Shown here piece by piece: positions 43,925 through 52,622 of a stretch of 64,000 bases of DNA. Both the position numbers and the translations under genes were made by a program. Below the pieces are notes generated by a model. It was not told where the DNA came from. It saw only the letters and a program-made list of their open reading frames with translations, and did no database searches. Position 1 is the stretch's first letter. Every line of letters begins with the position of its first letter. Source of the DNA: Formosa sp030427735 (GTDB taxonomy: Bacteria; Bacteroidota; Bacteroidia; Flavobacteriales; Flavobacteriaceae); assembly GCF_051200825.1 (NCBI RefSeq), contig NZ_CP195158.1:3286001-3350000 (forward strand). Direction: 5' to 3'.

Positions 43925-45025
43925 ATGTTAAAATCATTTTTTATACTGTGTTCTGGCGCAGACCAAACTATTTTAAACCAGTGTAGTAACGGCGAGCAAA
44001 ATAAATATGCAGGTATTGGCGCCACTGTATTCTTTACAGCTTTAATGGCAAGTATAGCGGCAGGTTTTGCACTTCACATGGTGTTCGACAACACCATACT
44101 AGCCATAATTTTTGGACTTATTTGGGGTTTACTTATTTTTAATCTAGACCGATTTATCGTCTCTACCATAAAAAAAAGGGGATCGTTTTTAGATGAATTT
44201 CTACAAGTTATTCCCCGATTAATTTTAGCTGTTATTATAGCTATTGTTATCTCTAAACCTTTAGAATTAAAAATTTTCGAAAAGGAAATTAATCAGGTGT
44301 TATTAGAACAACGCAACGATTTAACCTTAGCCAACCAGACACAAATTGCCAATCAGTTTCATCCAGAGATTGAAGCCTTACAAAAGCAAATTTCTAATTT
44401 AAAATCAGAAATCACGACTAAAGAAACCGAAGTTAACACGTTGTACAACACGTATATTTCGGAAGCAGAAGGCACTGCTGGTACAAAAAAACTAGGCAAA
44501 GGCCCAGTTTACCAAGAAAAACGCGACAAACACGACGCCGCATTAGCAGAATTACAACAGCTTAAAACAAATTATGCTGAAAAAATTGCAATGCTTGAAA
44601 CCCAGATTAGTAACTTAAAATCGGATTTTCATAAAGAAGTCGACGCTTCGCAACCTATAATTGATAATTTCGGTGGACTTATGGCCAGAGTTACTGCGTT
44701 AAACACACTACCATGGCTGCCATCGTTCTTTATATTCCTATTATTTCTTTGTATTGAAACTGCACCAATTTTTTCAAAATTATTATCTCCAAAAGGTGAA
44801 TACGACTATAAATTGGAAGACGAAGAAACTGCAATAAAATCTTGGGTAGAACAACAGGTAAATCAACGTCAGTTAATTGTAAGTACCGATGCTATCATAA
44901 ATAATAAAATTTATAATGATATTAGCGAGGAAGATGAATTATATCAATACAAAAAGAAAAAAGCACGCGAACTAATGCAATTGCAAGCCGATGCTTTTTA
45001 CCAGAAACAGAAGCGATTTTTGTAA
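43925..45025 (+). CDS. DUF4407 domain protein
   Basis: 366 residues. Three N-terminal membrane spans (about 30-55, 58-75, 90-110) follow FFILCSGADQTILNQCSNGEQ, the family start. A long alpha-helical coiled-coil region (about 130-240) precedes a fourth span (FFIFLLFLCIETAPIFSKLL) and a basic C-terminal helix. This is the DUF4407 layout, an inner membrane family of unknown function in Bacteroidota, probably oligomeric through the coiled coil. 185 bp upstream carry no gene. A nested inverted repeat begins 9 nt after its stop. Confidence 0.88.
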   Translation: MLKSFFILCSGADQTILNQCSNGEQNKYAGIGATVFFTALMASIAAGFALHMVFDNTILAIIFGLIWGLLIFNLDRFIVSTIKKRGSFLDEFLQVIPRLILAVIIAIVISKPLELKIFEKEINQVLLEQRNDLTLANQTQIANQFHPEIEALQKQISNLKSEITTKETEVNTLYNTYISEAEGTAGTKKLGKGPVYQEKRDKHDAALAELQQLKTNYAEKIAMLETQISNLKSDFHKEVDASQPIIDNFGGLMARVTALNTLPWLPSFFIFLLFLCIETAPIFSKLLSPKGEYDYKLEDEETAIKSWVEQQVNQRQLIVSTDAIINNKIYNDISEEDELYQYKKKKARELMQLQADAFYQKQKRFL

Positions 45026-45033
45026 AAATAGTT

Positions 45034-45120
45034 CTTGACTGCGCTCGAACTGACAACTGTTGTAAAAGCATTACTTCATGTCACATCGAGCCTGCCTATC
45101 GGCAGACAGGCGCAGTCAAG
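45034..45120. repeat. Nested inverted repeat after the DUF4407 gene
   Basis: Outer arms CTTGACTGCGC (45034-45044) and GCGCAGTCAAG (45110-45120), then TCGA...TGACA / TGTCA...TCGA. Within the right arm, a near-palindrome CCTGCCTATCGGCAGACAGG (45091-45110) interrupts the pairing. It resembles a mobile or REP-type element and codes for nothing credible. Confidence 0.6.
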
Positions 45121-45144
45121 ATGCTGTATTAATAAACAAAACCG

Positions 45145-45723
45145 TTACGTTTTCTTCACGTATTTCGTGATAATCACAATTTGTTGTCCGTCTACTTTAC
45201 CTTCAATATACTCGGCATTCTCGTGGTCTAATCGAATATTTCTAACAGCGGTGCCTTGTTTGGCTACCATACTAGACCCTTTCACTTTTAAATCCTTAAT
45301 CAGTACAACATTGTCTCCGGTTTCTAAAACAACACCATTAGAGTCGCGATGGATTATTTTAGCACTTTCGTCCTGATCTTCGCCAGTAGCTCTAGCCAAA
45401 GCCAAGGCATCATCATCTAGATACATCATATCCAGCAAATCTTGCGGCCAACCTTCTTTACGTAAACGTTGCAACATACGCCAGGCCATAATCTGCACCG
45501 CTATATGTTCGCTCCACATGCTATCGTTTAAGCAACGCCAATGGTTGGCGTCCATAAGCTCTGGATTTTCTATTTGCTCTAAACAGGTCTTACAAACCAA
45601 AACACTATTGTCTACGTTTTCGTTTAACGACGGCGGAATAAGATATTGTTTTAATTGCTCTGTTCCAGTACACAATTCACAACTGGAATTGCTACGTGCT
45701 TGTAAGGTTTGTAATACACTCAT
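45145..45723 (-). CDS. PhnA domain protein
   Basis: 192 residues from the ATG at 45721-45723 (MSVLQTLQ). An earlier in-frame ATG at 45741 lies next to the -7 promoter element and would be upstream of the transcript start. The N-terminal zinc-ribbon half has CELC (about 20-23) and CKTC. The C-terminal PhnA domain contains VVLETGDNVVLIKDLKVKG and the KGTAVRNIRL-type strand. PhnA proteins are named for a phosphonate operon, but their function is unsettled. No phosphonate genes lie nearby. It is cytoplasmic and monocistronic. Confidence 0.88.
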   Translation of the reverse strand: MSVLQTLQARSNSSCELCTGTEQLKQYLIPPSLNENVDNSVLVCKTCLEQIENPELMDANHWRCLNDSMWSEHIAVQIMAWRMLQRLRKEGWPQDLLDMMYLDDDALALARATGEDQDESAKIIHRDSNGVVLETGDNVVLIKDLKVKGSSMVAKQGTAVRNIRLDHENAEYIEGKVDGQQIVIITKYVKKT

Positions 45724-45743
45724 GATTATTGATTTTAACACTG

Positions 45744-45751
45744 CAAAAATA
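45744..45751 (-). promoter_or_regulatory. Probable -7 promoter element of the PhnA gene
   Basis: TATTTTTG on the minus strand, 20 nt before the chosen ATG. Its position decides that start over the one at 45741. Confidence 0.55.
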
Positions 45752-45807
45752 CACCGAAAGACGGGCTTAACAAGTTGAAATGTGATTTAAATTAGAAACG
45801 CCTCTAT

Positions 45808-45846
45808 AAAAAAACGGCATTGTAGTCACACCTACAATGCCGTTTA
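45808..45846 (-). terminator. Intrinsic terminator of the hydroxyproline/peptidase operon
   Basis: AAACGGCATTGTAG / CTACAATGCCGTTT perfect 14-bp stem followed on the minus strand by TTTT, 21 nt after the stop of the last operon gene. Confidence 0.92.
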
Positions 45847-45866
45847 CACACTAACTATCTAAACCA

Positions 45867-47099
45867 TCAACTTTCTTTTGAAATTCCAAACGGATCCTCA
45901 ATACTATATGCTGGTTGTGTAAACCATTGAGGGCCGTTTTCTGTAATATAAATATGATCTTCTAATCGGATGCCAAATTTTCCTGGCACGACCAACATCG
46001 GTTCGTTACTAAAACACATACCGACTTCCAATATTGTTTTATCGGTGTTTACTAAATATGGCCATTCATGAATATCTAACCCAATACCATGACCTGTTCT
46101 GTGCGGTAAACCCGGTAATTTATAGTCTGGCCCTAATCCGTTTTTTTCTAACTCTGTACGTACGGCATCATCAATTGTACCACAAGCTTTTCCTAACTGA
46201 GCAGCTTCAAAAGCAGCGTCTTGAGCCAAACGTTCCAAATTCCAGAAACGACGTTGTTCGTCTGTAATGTCTCCGTACACATAGGTTCTGGTAATATCCG
46301 AAATGTAATCGTGCAGCATACAACCAGTATCTATAAGCACAACATCATTCTCTTCTAAAGCTTTCGGATGTTTTACGCCATGCGGAAATGAGGTATCTAC
46401 ACCAAACAACACAATGCAAAAATAAGACCCAGATACAATGCCATATCGCTTATGGGCTTCGTTAATAAAATCGACTACTGTTTGCGCTGCAATGCCAGGT
46501 TTTAATATTCGGACGACTGCTTTATGCACTTCCATAGTAATATCCATCGCCGCTTGAATGATTGCGATTTCCTCTTTAGTTTTTACCATACGACAGCCTG
46601 CCGTAATTGGTTTTGCATTCACCAAAGTAAAACTAGATTGCGATTTTAAAATACCATCTACTATAAAAAACGGCGTCGCTTCATCTATGGCAAGTTGCCC
46701 CTCGACGATCCCATATTTTTCTAAGACGGAAATCAATAAAGCAAACGGACTTTCGTGTTCTTCCCAACCATGGATGCTGCCTTCTACTTCCATAAAATCA
46801 CGAATCGTACCTTCTTCAAACTGCGGCGCGATGTAGTGTACGGTTTCGTCTGGCAGTATCAACGCCCCAACCATACGCTCGCTGGAATGCCATCGTGTTC
46901 CTGTAAAATAATATAAATTGGTTCCTGCATGCACGTACATAGCCGCAACCTGCTCTGAAGCCATAAGTTGCACGGCTCGTTTTATACGCTCTGGAAATGC
47001 TTCCTTTTTGATAGGCGACACTAAATGAGCCTTGGGCGTTATGGCCGCCAATTCGGCTTCGATTGTAGAACCTCCTATTCCTAATGTTCTCATTTTCAT
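45867..47099 (-). CDS. M24 family metallopeptidase (Xaa-Pro type), last gene of the hydroxyproline operon
   Basis: 410 residues. The creatinase N-terminal domain is followed by the pita-bread catalytic domain with all five metal ligands: two aspartates in LIDTGCMLHDYISDITR, the histidine in HRTGHGIGLDIHEW, and two glutamates in SNEPMLVVPG and IRLEDHIYI. Such enzymes release the N-terminal residue before proline or cleave Xaa-Pro dipeptides. It starts 1 nt after the neighbouring M24 gene on the same strand, so it is translationally linked. With the adjacent epimerase, oxidase and aldehyde dehydrogenase, it probably supplies hydroxyproline from peptides. There is no signal peptide. It is the end of the transcript; a strong terminator follows. 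Confidence 0.9.
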   Translation of the reverse strand: MKMRTLGIGGSTIEAELAAITPKAHLVSPIKKEAFPERIKRAVQLMASEQVAAMYVHAGTNLYYFTGTRWHSSERMVGALILPDETVHYIAPQFEEGTIRDFMEVEGSIHGWEEHESPFALLISVLEKYGIVEGQLAIDEATPFFIVDGILKSQSSFTLVNAKPITAGCRMVKTKEEIAIIQAAMDITMEVHKAVVRILKPGIAAQTVVDFINEAHKRYGIVSGSYFCIVLFGVDTSFPHGVKHPKALEENDVVLIDTGCMLHDYISDITRTYVYGDITDEQRRFWNLERLAQDAAFEAAQLGKACGTIDDAVRTELEKNGLGPDYKLPGLPHRTGHGIGLDIHEWPYLVNTDKTILEVGMCFSNEPMLVVPGKFGIRLEDHIYITENGPQWFTQPAYSIEDPFGISKES

Positions 47100-47100
47100 T

Positions 47101-48393
47101 TTAATTTTGCATTAAAGCTTCTATATCTTCAATTTCTATAGGCATGGCTGCTGTTAAATTTCTATTACCATCTTCGATAATTACATAGTCGTTTTCTAAC
47201 CGACACCCTATACCTTCTTCTGGTATGTAAATGCCCGGTTCGCAGGTTAATACCATGCCTACCTCGAACGGTCTGGAGTACAAACCTACATCGTGCACAT
47301 CTAGACCAATATGATGAGCAGAACCATGCATATAGTACTTTTTATACAATGGTTTTTTCGAATTTTGCTGCGCCACTGCTTCGGCAGTTAACAATCCTAA
47401 TTTAATAAGTTCGGTTTCTACCAATTTACCCATTTGCTTTTCGTAATCGGCAGACAACACTCCTGGTTTTAACAGTTTACTACCTTCCTTTAAACAATGT
47501 AATACCGATGCATACACGGCCTTCTGGCGCTCGGTAAATTTTCCGTTTACAGGAAAACATCGCGTAGTATCGCTGTTATAATTAGCATAACACACTCCAA
47601 AATCCATTAACAACATATCACCATCTTTACAAACAGCATCGTTAGCGTTATAATGCAAGGCACAAGCATTTTTACCAGAAGCTACAATGGGTTTAAAAGC
47701 ATGGCGTGTAGCACCAGATTTGGTTAAATTATAGACCAGTTCAGCTTCAATTTCGTATTCTTTTATTCCGGGTTTAGTCGTTTTTAAAACGCGTTTAAAA
47801 CTTGCAATACTGATATTGGCCGCTTGCTGCATTAACTCCAATTCTACAGCGGATTTTACAGGACGTAAGTCGCGTGTAATTTTGGCAACTCGATGTAAAT
47901 CGTGCAACGGATATTTCTCTTTAATCCACAAAATCATACGGTCCTGCTGCGTTTGCTGATTATGGGTTAAGCGTTTTATATGTTCGTTATGACCTAGATA
48001 AAACCCATCAGCCTCGAAAGCCATGAGCTGCAAAATCTTTTCGAAATCGTGTACCCATTCTACACGTTCTACACCAGAAATCTCTGTAGCCTGTGTTTTA
48101 GTTAATTTTTCACCATCCCAAATTTTAATTTGCTCCGATGTTTCTTTCACAAAAAGAATTGCTCTGTTTTCCAGTTTTTCAGCCTGCGGATAAAGCACCA
48201 AAATAGTGTCTTCCTGATCGATTCCCGACAAATAAAACAGATCGTTATTTTGGGTAAACCCCATCATATCGTCTGCATTATTATGTTTAATATCGTTCGA
48301 TGTTAAAATCGCTATCGTATTGCGTTCCATTTGCGCTTCAAAACGCAGTCTATTGTCAATAAAAAGTGAATTTGAAATCTGTTTATATCGCAT
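47101..48393 (-). CDS. Aminopeptidase P family M24 metallopeptidase
   Basis: 430 residues from the ATG at 48391-48393 (MRYKQISNSL). A farther in-frame ATG runs into the oxidase gene. The N-terminal AMP_N domain (about 1-150) is followed by the catalytic domain. Metal ligands lie in LLMDFGVCYANYNSDTTR, HGSAHHIGLDVHD, CEPGIYIPEEGIG and CRLENDYVI. Aminopeptidase P removes the N-terminal residue from peptides with proline in second position, a bond most peptidases spare and common in collagen-type Gly-Pro-Hyp peptides. It starts 1 nt after the oxidase stop (48395) and ends 1 nt before the second M24 gene. The five-gene packing supports one transcript. Confidence 0.92.
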   Translation of the reverse strand: MRYKQISNSLFIDNRLRFEAQMERNTIAILTSNDIKHNNADDMMGFTQNNDLFYLSGIDQEDTILVLYPQAEKLENRAILFVKETSEQIKIWDGEKLTKTQATEISGVERVEWVHDFEKILQLMAFEADGFYLGHNEHIKRLTHNQQTQQDRMILWIKEKYPLHDLHRVAKITRDLRPVKSAVELELMQQAANISIASFKRVLKTTKPGIKEYEIEAELVYNLTKSGATRHAFKPIVASGKNACALHYNANDAVCKDGDMLLMDFGVCYANYNSDTTRCFPVNGKFTERQKAVYASVLHCLKEGSKLLKPGVLSADYEKQMGKLVETELIKLGLLTAEAVAQQNSKKPLYKKYYMHGSAHHIGLDVHDVGLYSRPFEVGMVLTCEPGIYIPEEGIGCRLENDYVIIEDGNRNLTAAMPIEIEDIEALMQN

Positions 48394-48394
48394 A

Positions 48395-49642
48395 TTAAAA
48401 AGTTCTATCTGGATGAAACGCATCCAAATTCAATGTTGTTTTTTTATCGGAAATAATCTCCGACACCAATTTTCCTGTTGCGGGTCCCAAGCTCCACCCC
48501 ATCATGGCATGCCCCGTGGCAATGGTTAAGTTATCGCACACTTTAGATTTACCAATATATGGCAAACCGTCTGGCGTGCAAGGTCGCAACCCACAATCTG
48601 CATCGGCCATTTCTTTAGCATCGATGGTCATGTCATTATAATATGAAGCTGCTGCGTTGGCTATGGCTTGTACGCGTTTGGGATTGATGGTATGATTAAT
48701 ACCTCCCAACTCCATAGTTCCCGCAAAACGCGTAAACCCTTGCATAGGTGTTACCGCTACTTTGGCCTCGACCAAAATGGCTGGCATTTGTATACCTGTA
48801 GCCCGATGCACATTGATGCGGTAGCCTTTACCCGCCTGAACAGGTATTTTAAGTCCTAGTTTTTGTGTTAACAACGGACTCCAAGACCCAGCTGCTAAAA
48901 CCACCTCATCTGCTTGTAATTCGCGTTTATTGGTTTTTATTTTTGAAATTTTCTTATTGTTTACCGAAATATCTTCAACCGTTTCGTTGGCTAAAAACGT
49001 GACGCCTTCTTGCTTTAAAAAATCCAGCATGGCCGGCATAAACTCGCCTGGCGTCATATGCGCATCACTTTCGTAATACACAGCACCTGCAACATTTAAA
49101 TCGACATTGGGCTCGTAATCTTTTAAATCGGTTTTACTTAAATGTTTTACCTGTAAACCTTCTTGAATGCCGCGTTGCCCAACTTCCCATTCTTCTTCGC
49201 CAGCAGCATCGGTTTTATAACACATGAGCAAACCTTTATGTTCGTAATGAAAATTAAATTCTGAAGTCGATTGTAAAGCTTCGTATAAATCGCGACTCAA
49301 CAAATTAATCGCTTTAATGATAGGAATAGCACGCTCGACTTTTGAAGCTGTTGCCGATTTGTTAAACGCCCAGGTCCATTGTAAAAAATCTTTATCCAAT
49401 CTTGGTTTTACATAAAACGGACTGGCCGAATTAAACATCCATTTAATTCCTTTAGATATCATGCCCGGAGCTGCCAAGGGTATAAAATGACTTGGTGTAA
49501 TGTACCCCGCATTTACAAATGACGCGCCCGAAGTCATATCCGATTTATCAATCACGGTTACCTGATGTCCTGCCTTAACAAGATAGTACGCCGAACAGAG
49601 TCCGATAATACCTCCACCTATAATTACTACGTTTTTTCCCAT
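48395..49642 (-). CDS. FAD-dependent D-amino acid (cis-4-hydroxy-D-proline) dehydrogenase
   Basis: 415 residues of the DAO/DadA family. The N-terminal dinucleotide fold VVIIGGGIIGLCSAYYLV has the FAD-binding glycines (9-14), followed by the conserved KSDMTSGASFVNAGYITP. The C-terminal DCGLRPCTPDGLPYIG and ATGHAMMGWSLGPATG complete the flavin site. In the hydroxyproline pathway the enzyme oxidises cis-4-hydroxy-D-proline to a pyrroline-hydroxy-carboxylate. Its position directly after the epimerase gene (1 nt gap) supports that role, since a DadA alone could act on other D-amino acids. It is cytoplasmic or membrane-peripheral, with no signal peptide. Confidence 0.88.
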   Translation of the reverse strand: MGKNVVIIGGGIIGLCSAYYLVKAGHQVTVIDKSDMTSGASFVNAGYITPSHFIPLAAPGMISKGIKWMFNSASPFYVKPRLDKDFLQWTWAFNKSATASKVERAIPIIKAINLLSRDLYEALQSTSEFNFHYEHKGLLMCYKTDAAGEEEWEVGQRGIQEGLQVKHLSKTDLKDYEPNVDLNVAGAVYYESDAHMTPGEFMPAMLDFLKQEGVTFLANETVEDISVNNKKISKIKTNKRELQADEVVLAAGSWSPLLTQKLGLKIPVQAGKGYRINVHRATGIQMPAILVEAKVAVTPMQGFTRFAGTMELGGINHTINPKRVQAIANAAASYYNDMTIDAKEMADADCGLRPCTPDGLPYIGKSKVCDNLTIATGHAMMGWSLGPATGKLVSEIISDKKTTLNLDAFHPDRTF

Positions 49643-49643
49643 A

Positions 49644-50654
49644 TTAAATCACTTGAAATCCGTGTGCATACGGATCGTCTTCATCATCAATAATAATTGT
49701 ATTGTATCCATAAATTTTTGCCCACCCTTGAATACTTGGCACGATAGCCTGCTTACCGTTTAATATGGTTTCTTCAACAATTCGCCCAATAAATTTGCTA
49801 CCAATAAAACTCTCGTGCACAAACTCGTCTCCTGGCTTTAATAAGCCTTTCGCATGCAATTGTGCCATTCTTGCTGAAGTTCCTGTACCACAAGGCGAAC
49901 GGTCTATTGCTTTATCGCCATAAAACACGGCATTTCTACCAGATGAGCTCTGGTCTATAGGGTTGCCCGTCCATAACATATGGGATACATCGCGAATGGT
50001 GTCATTTTCGGGATGTATAAACCAATTGGGGTATTTATGATTGATACGCTGTCTAACTTCCTGCGAATATTGAATGAGTTTACTGGCCGAAAAATCGTGT
50101 ACTCCAGAAAAATTCTTTTGCGGATCGACAATCGCGTAATAGTTTCCGCCATAAGCTACATCAAAAATTAATTCGCCTAATTCTGGACAATCTACTGTTA
50201 AACCTTCGGCTGCCAAATAACTTTTTACATTGGTTAAACGCACCCAGTCTACTTTTTTTCCTGTTTGCTGGTAATCGATTAAGACCAATCCAGCGGGCGC
50301 TTCCATACGTATTTTCCCGGGTACTTTTGGCGTTATTAGACCTTCTTCTATCGCAATAGTAATGGTTCCAATAGTGCCATGACCGCACATAGGCAAACAG
50401 CCTGAGGTTTCTATAAATAAAATGGCAACGTCGTTTTCGGGTTGATGTGGCGGAAATAAAATACTCCCACTCATCATATCATGACCACGAGGCTCGAACA
50501 TTAAGCCTTTTCGAATCCAATCGAATTCTTTTAAAAAATGCTGACGCTTTTCGCTCATGGTATCTCCCACTAGAAGAGGTCCACCACCAGCAACTACACG
50601 TACCGGATTTCCGCAAGTATGCGCATCGACACAGAAAAAAGTGTTTCTCGCCAT
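49644..50654 (-). CDS. 4-hydroxyproline epimerase (proline racemase family)
   Basis: 336 residues. Both catalytic cysteines are present, C90 in GCLPMCGHGTIG and C255 in DRSPCGTGTSARMA. This marks an epimerase or racemase, as the related 3-hydroxyproline dehydratases replace one cysteine. The reaction is trans-4-hydroxy-L-proline to cis-4-hydroxy-D-proline, a cofactor-independent proton swap in the cytosol. The following gene encodes the flavin oxidase for the product (1 nt gap), and the preceding aldehyde dehydrogenase gene ends 3 nt before it. Plain proline racemase is an alternative, made unlikely by the neighbours. Confidence 0.92.
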   Translation of the reverse strand: MARNTFFCVDAHTCGNPVRVVAGGGPLLVGDTMSEKRQHFLKEFDWIRKGLMFEPRGHDMMSGSILFPPHQPENDVAILFIETSGCLPMCGHGTIGTITIAIEEGLITPKVPGKIRMEAPAGLVLIDYQQTGKKVDWVRLTNVKSYLAAEGLTVDCPELGELIFDVAYGGNYYAIVDPQKNFSGVHDFSASKLIQYSQEVRQRINHKYPNWFIHPENDTIRDVSHMLWTGNPIDQSSSGRNAVFYGDKAIDRSPCGTGTSARMAQLHAKGLLKPGDEFVHESFIGSKFIGRIVEETILNGKQAIVPSIQGWAKIYGYNTIIIDDEDDPYAHGFQVI

Positions 50655-50657
50655 ATA

Positions 50658-52238
50658 TTAAATATTATCGCGTGTTTGCACATTATTTACCAATCGTAAC
50701 AACCCTAACGGATTGCTGTTTTGTAAGGCTTCTGGCAGTAATTGCTCTGGCCAATCCTGATAACTAAACGGGCGTACCCAACGTTTAATAGATTGCGTAC
50801 CTACTGCAGTAAAACGACTATCGGTAGAAGATGGATAAGGCCCGCCATGTACCATAGACGGACAAACCTCAACTCCTGTTGGCACTCCGTTAAAGATGAT
50901 GCGCCCTACCCGATTTTGCAAGGCACTTACTATATTGGGGTAAGCTGCTGCTTCGTTATCGGATGCAAGTAACGTTCCTGTTAGTTGTCCTTCTAAATGA
51001 TTGATAATCGTTTCTAACTCTTCTAAACTATCGCATTGTACAACCATAGAAAATGGCCCAAACACCTCTTGATGTAAGGTGGTATTTTCTAAAAAGGTTT
51101 TTCCATCTACAGTTATAACTGCCTGTTGGGCATAATTTGCTTTTACATCGGCTGTGTAATTGGCTACTATAGCTATATCGTCTTGACTTAAAGCCTGACT
51201 TTTATTTTTATCGTAGGCACTCTTAATATTTGGGTGTAACATACAAGACGGGGCTATCTTTACAATTTCATTAGCTAAAACATCTATAAATTGTGTTAAT
51301 GCTTCGCTTTTCACCCCGAATAACAATCCTGGATTAGTACAGAACTGTCCAGTTCCTAAAGTAATAGAACCTGCATAGGTTTTGGCCCAATCTGTAGCTT
51401 TTTCAGTTAAAGCTTGAGGCAACATAACCACCGGATTTACACTGCCCATTTCTGCAAAAACAGGAATAGGCTCGTCGCGTTGCGCCGCCAAATCGTAAAG
51501 AGCACGTCCGCCACGAATACTACCCGTAAAGCCTACTGCTTTTACGCCAGGATGCTTTACTAATTGCTCGCCGACCTCGATACCACTACTGTTTAAATTT
51601 GAAAATACACCATCGGGCATATTGGTTTTTTGTGCCGCTTTTATAACTGCCGAGGCCACTAATGCGCCAGTTCCTGCGTGCATAGGGTGCGATTTTACAA
51701 TAACCGGACACCCCGCAGCTAAGGCTGCTGCAGTATCGCCTCCTGCTGTAGAATAGGCTAAAGGGAAATTACTTGCTCCAAAAACAACTACGGGACCTAG
51801 ACCGATGTTCATTTTTCTTAAATCTGGTTTTGGCATAGGCTCTCGGTTTGGCTCTGCGGTATCTATAGTGGCTTCTACCCACGACCCTTCTGCTACCAAA
51901 TTGGCAAATGCGCGTAATTGCCCCACGGTTCTGCCGCGCTCTCCCATAGCGCGTCCTTCTGGCAAGCCCGATTCTTTACAGTAAGTTTCTACCAAAGTAT
52001 CTAAGGCCAAAATTTCGTCGGCAATGGCATTTAAAAATGCTGCTTTATCTTTTCCTGATGTTTTTGAAAATGTTTTAAATGCTTTAGAAGCTAAAGCCAC
52101 CGCCTGATCTATTTCTTGCGGTGTGGCCTCGGTAAACACTTCTGAATTTTCGGTGTTGGTTTGAGGGTTAAAAGTTTTGTATGTTTTTGATCCGTTGGCC
52201 GATGGCGTAAAGCCAACATAATTTTGTCCTGTAATCAT
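50658..52238 (-). CDS. Aldehyde dehydrogenase (2,5-dioxovalerate / 2-oxoglutarate semialdehyde type)
   Basis: 526 residues. The catalytic cysteine is C300 in GTGQFCTNPG and the general base is E263 in FAEMGSVNPV. The nucleotide-binding GFTGS (236-240) and FGASNFP (153-159) are intact. The FCTNPG context is that of KGSADH enzymes, which oxidise 2-oxoglutarate semialdehyde to 2-oxoglutarate, the last step of hydroxyproline (and pentose) breakdown. It is the first gene of the five-gene transcript. The upstream 384 bp hold hairpins and no gene. Confidence 0.92.
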   Translation of the reverse strand: MITGQNYVGFTPSANGSKTYKTFNPQTNTENSEVFTEATPQEIDQAVALASKAFKTFSKTSGKDKAAFLNAIADEILALDTLVETYCKESGLPEGRAMGERGRTVGQLRAFANLVAEGSWVEATIDTAEPNREPMPKPDLRKMNIGLGPVVVFGASNFPLAYSTAGGDTAAALAAGCPVIVKSHPMHAGTGALVASAVIKAAQKTNMPDGVFSNLNSSGIEVGEQLVKHPGVKAVGFTGSIRGGRALYDLAAQRDEPIPVFAEMGSVNPVVMLPQALTEKATDWAKTYAGSITLGTGQFCTNPGLLFGVKSEALTQFIDVLANEIVKIAPSCMLHPNIKSAYDKNKSQALSQDDIAIVANYTADVKANYAQQAVITVDGKTFLENTTLHQEVFGPFSMVVQCDSLEELETIINHLEGQLTGTLLASDNEAAAYPNIVSALQNRVGRIIFNGVPTGVEVCPSMVHGGPYPSSTDSRFTAVGTQSIKRWVRPFSYQDWPEQLLPEALQNSNPLGLLRLVNNVQTRDNI

Positions 52239-52343
52239 TTTGTTTTGTGTTTTATTTGAAACATTTATCGCGCAGTATTCAATGGTGTGTGCTTAAAACG
52301 TTTCTTTGTATTAATGTTAATTTGCGCTAATTTTTAACGCAAA

Positions 52344-52379
52344 AATCATTGCCTTTACATGTTGCAAAAGGCAATGATT
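52344..52379 (-). terminator. Candidate terminator or attenuator before the aldehyde dehydrogenase operon
   Basis: AATCATTGCCTTT / AAAGGCAATGATT (13 bp) with a 10-nt loop, followed on the minus strand by TTTGCG. It directly abuts a second hairpin, TTTGCGCTAA / TTAACGCAAA. The short T run leaves terminator versus attenuator open. Confidence 0.55.
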
Positions 52380-52569
52380 AAATGATATGTCCTGTTTACA
52401 ATATACTGAACATGATGATTTTATAGGTGTGATTCTTTATTTTACGATCCACACTTTGTTGATGTATTTAAAGATACAAACCATTTTGGTTAATACCTTT
52501 ATTAGCAAACTTTTGTTTGTGTTAAGGATTGAGGCTTTGTTTGAGCTCTTTTTAAACCCCAAATTGGTT

Positions 52570-52619
52570 TAAAAAAGCGAGTGCCGAAAGCCTGACCCGC
52601 AGGGGAACACCCTATATAA
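52570..52619 (-). repeat. REP-like fragment after the lyase gene
   Basis: On the minus strand GGGTGTTCCCCTGCGGGTCA then GGCTTTCGGC and a T run near CGCTTTTTT. It begins about 9 nt after the stop codon. It shares GGGTGTT...GGTC.(G)GCTTTC with the element at 42735-42850. Confidence 0.5.
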
Positions 52620-52622
52620 CAA

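Larger units (their letters stand above)
52239..52622. other. Intergenic region between the lyase gene and the aldehyde dehydrogenase gene
   Basis: 384 bp without a credible gene. It contains a REP-like fragment just after the lyase stop (52570-52619), two adjoining hairpins at 52321-52343 and 52344-52379, and presumably the promoter of the five-gene operon on the left side, where no exact TAnnTTTG was found. An open frame at 52387-52572 lacks support. Confidence 0.6.

Noticed and set aside
45035..45376. 113-codon plus-strand frame after the DUF4407 gene
   Set aside because: Begins in the nested inverted repeat and then runs antisense to the PhnA gene.
52387..52572. Possible small gene in the 384-bp gap
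   Set aside because: AT-rich Leu/Phe/Ile translation, no promoter or ribosome-site context, and it overlaps the REP-like fragment.
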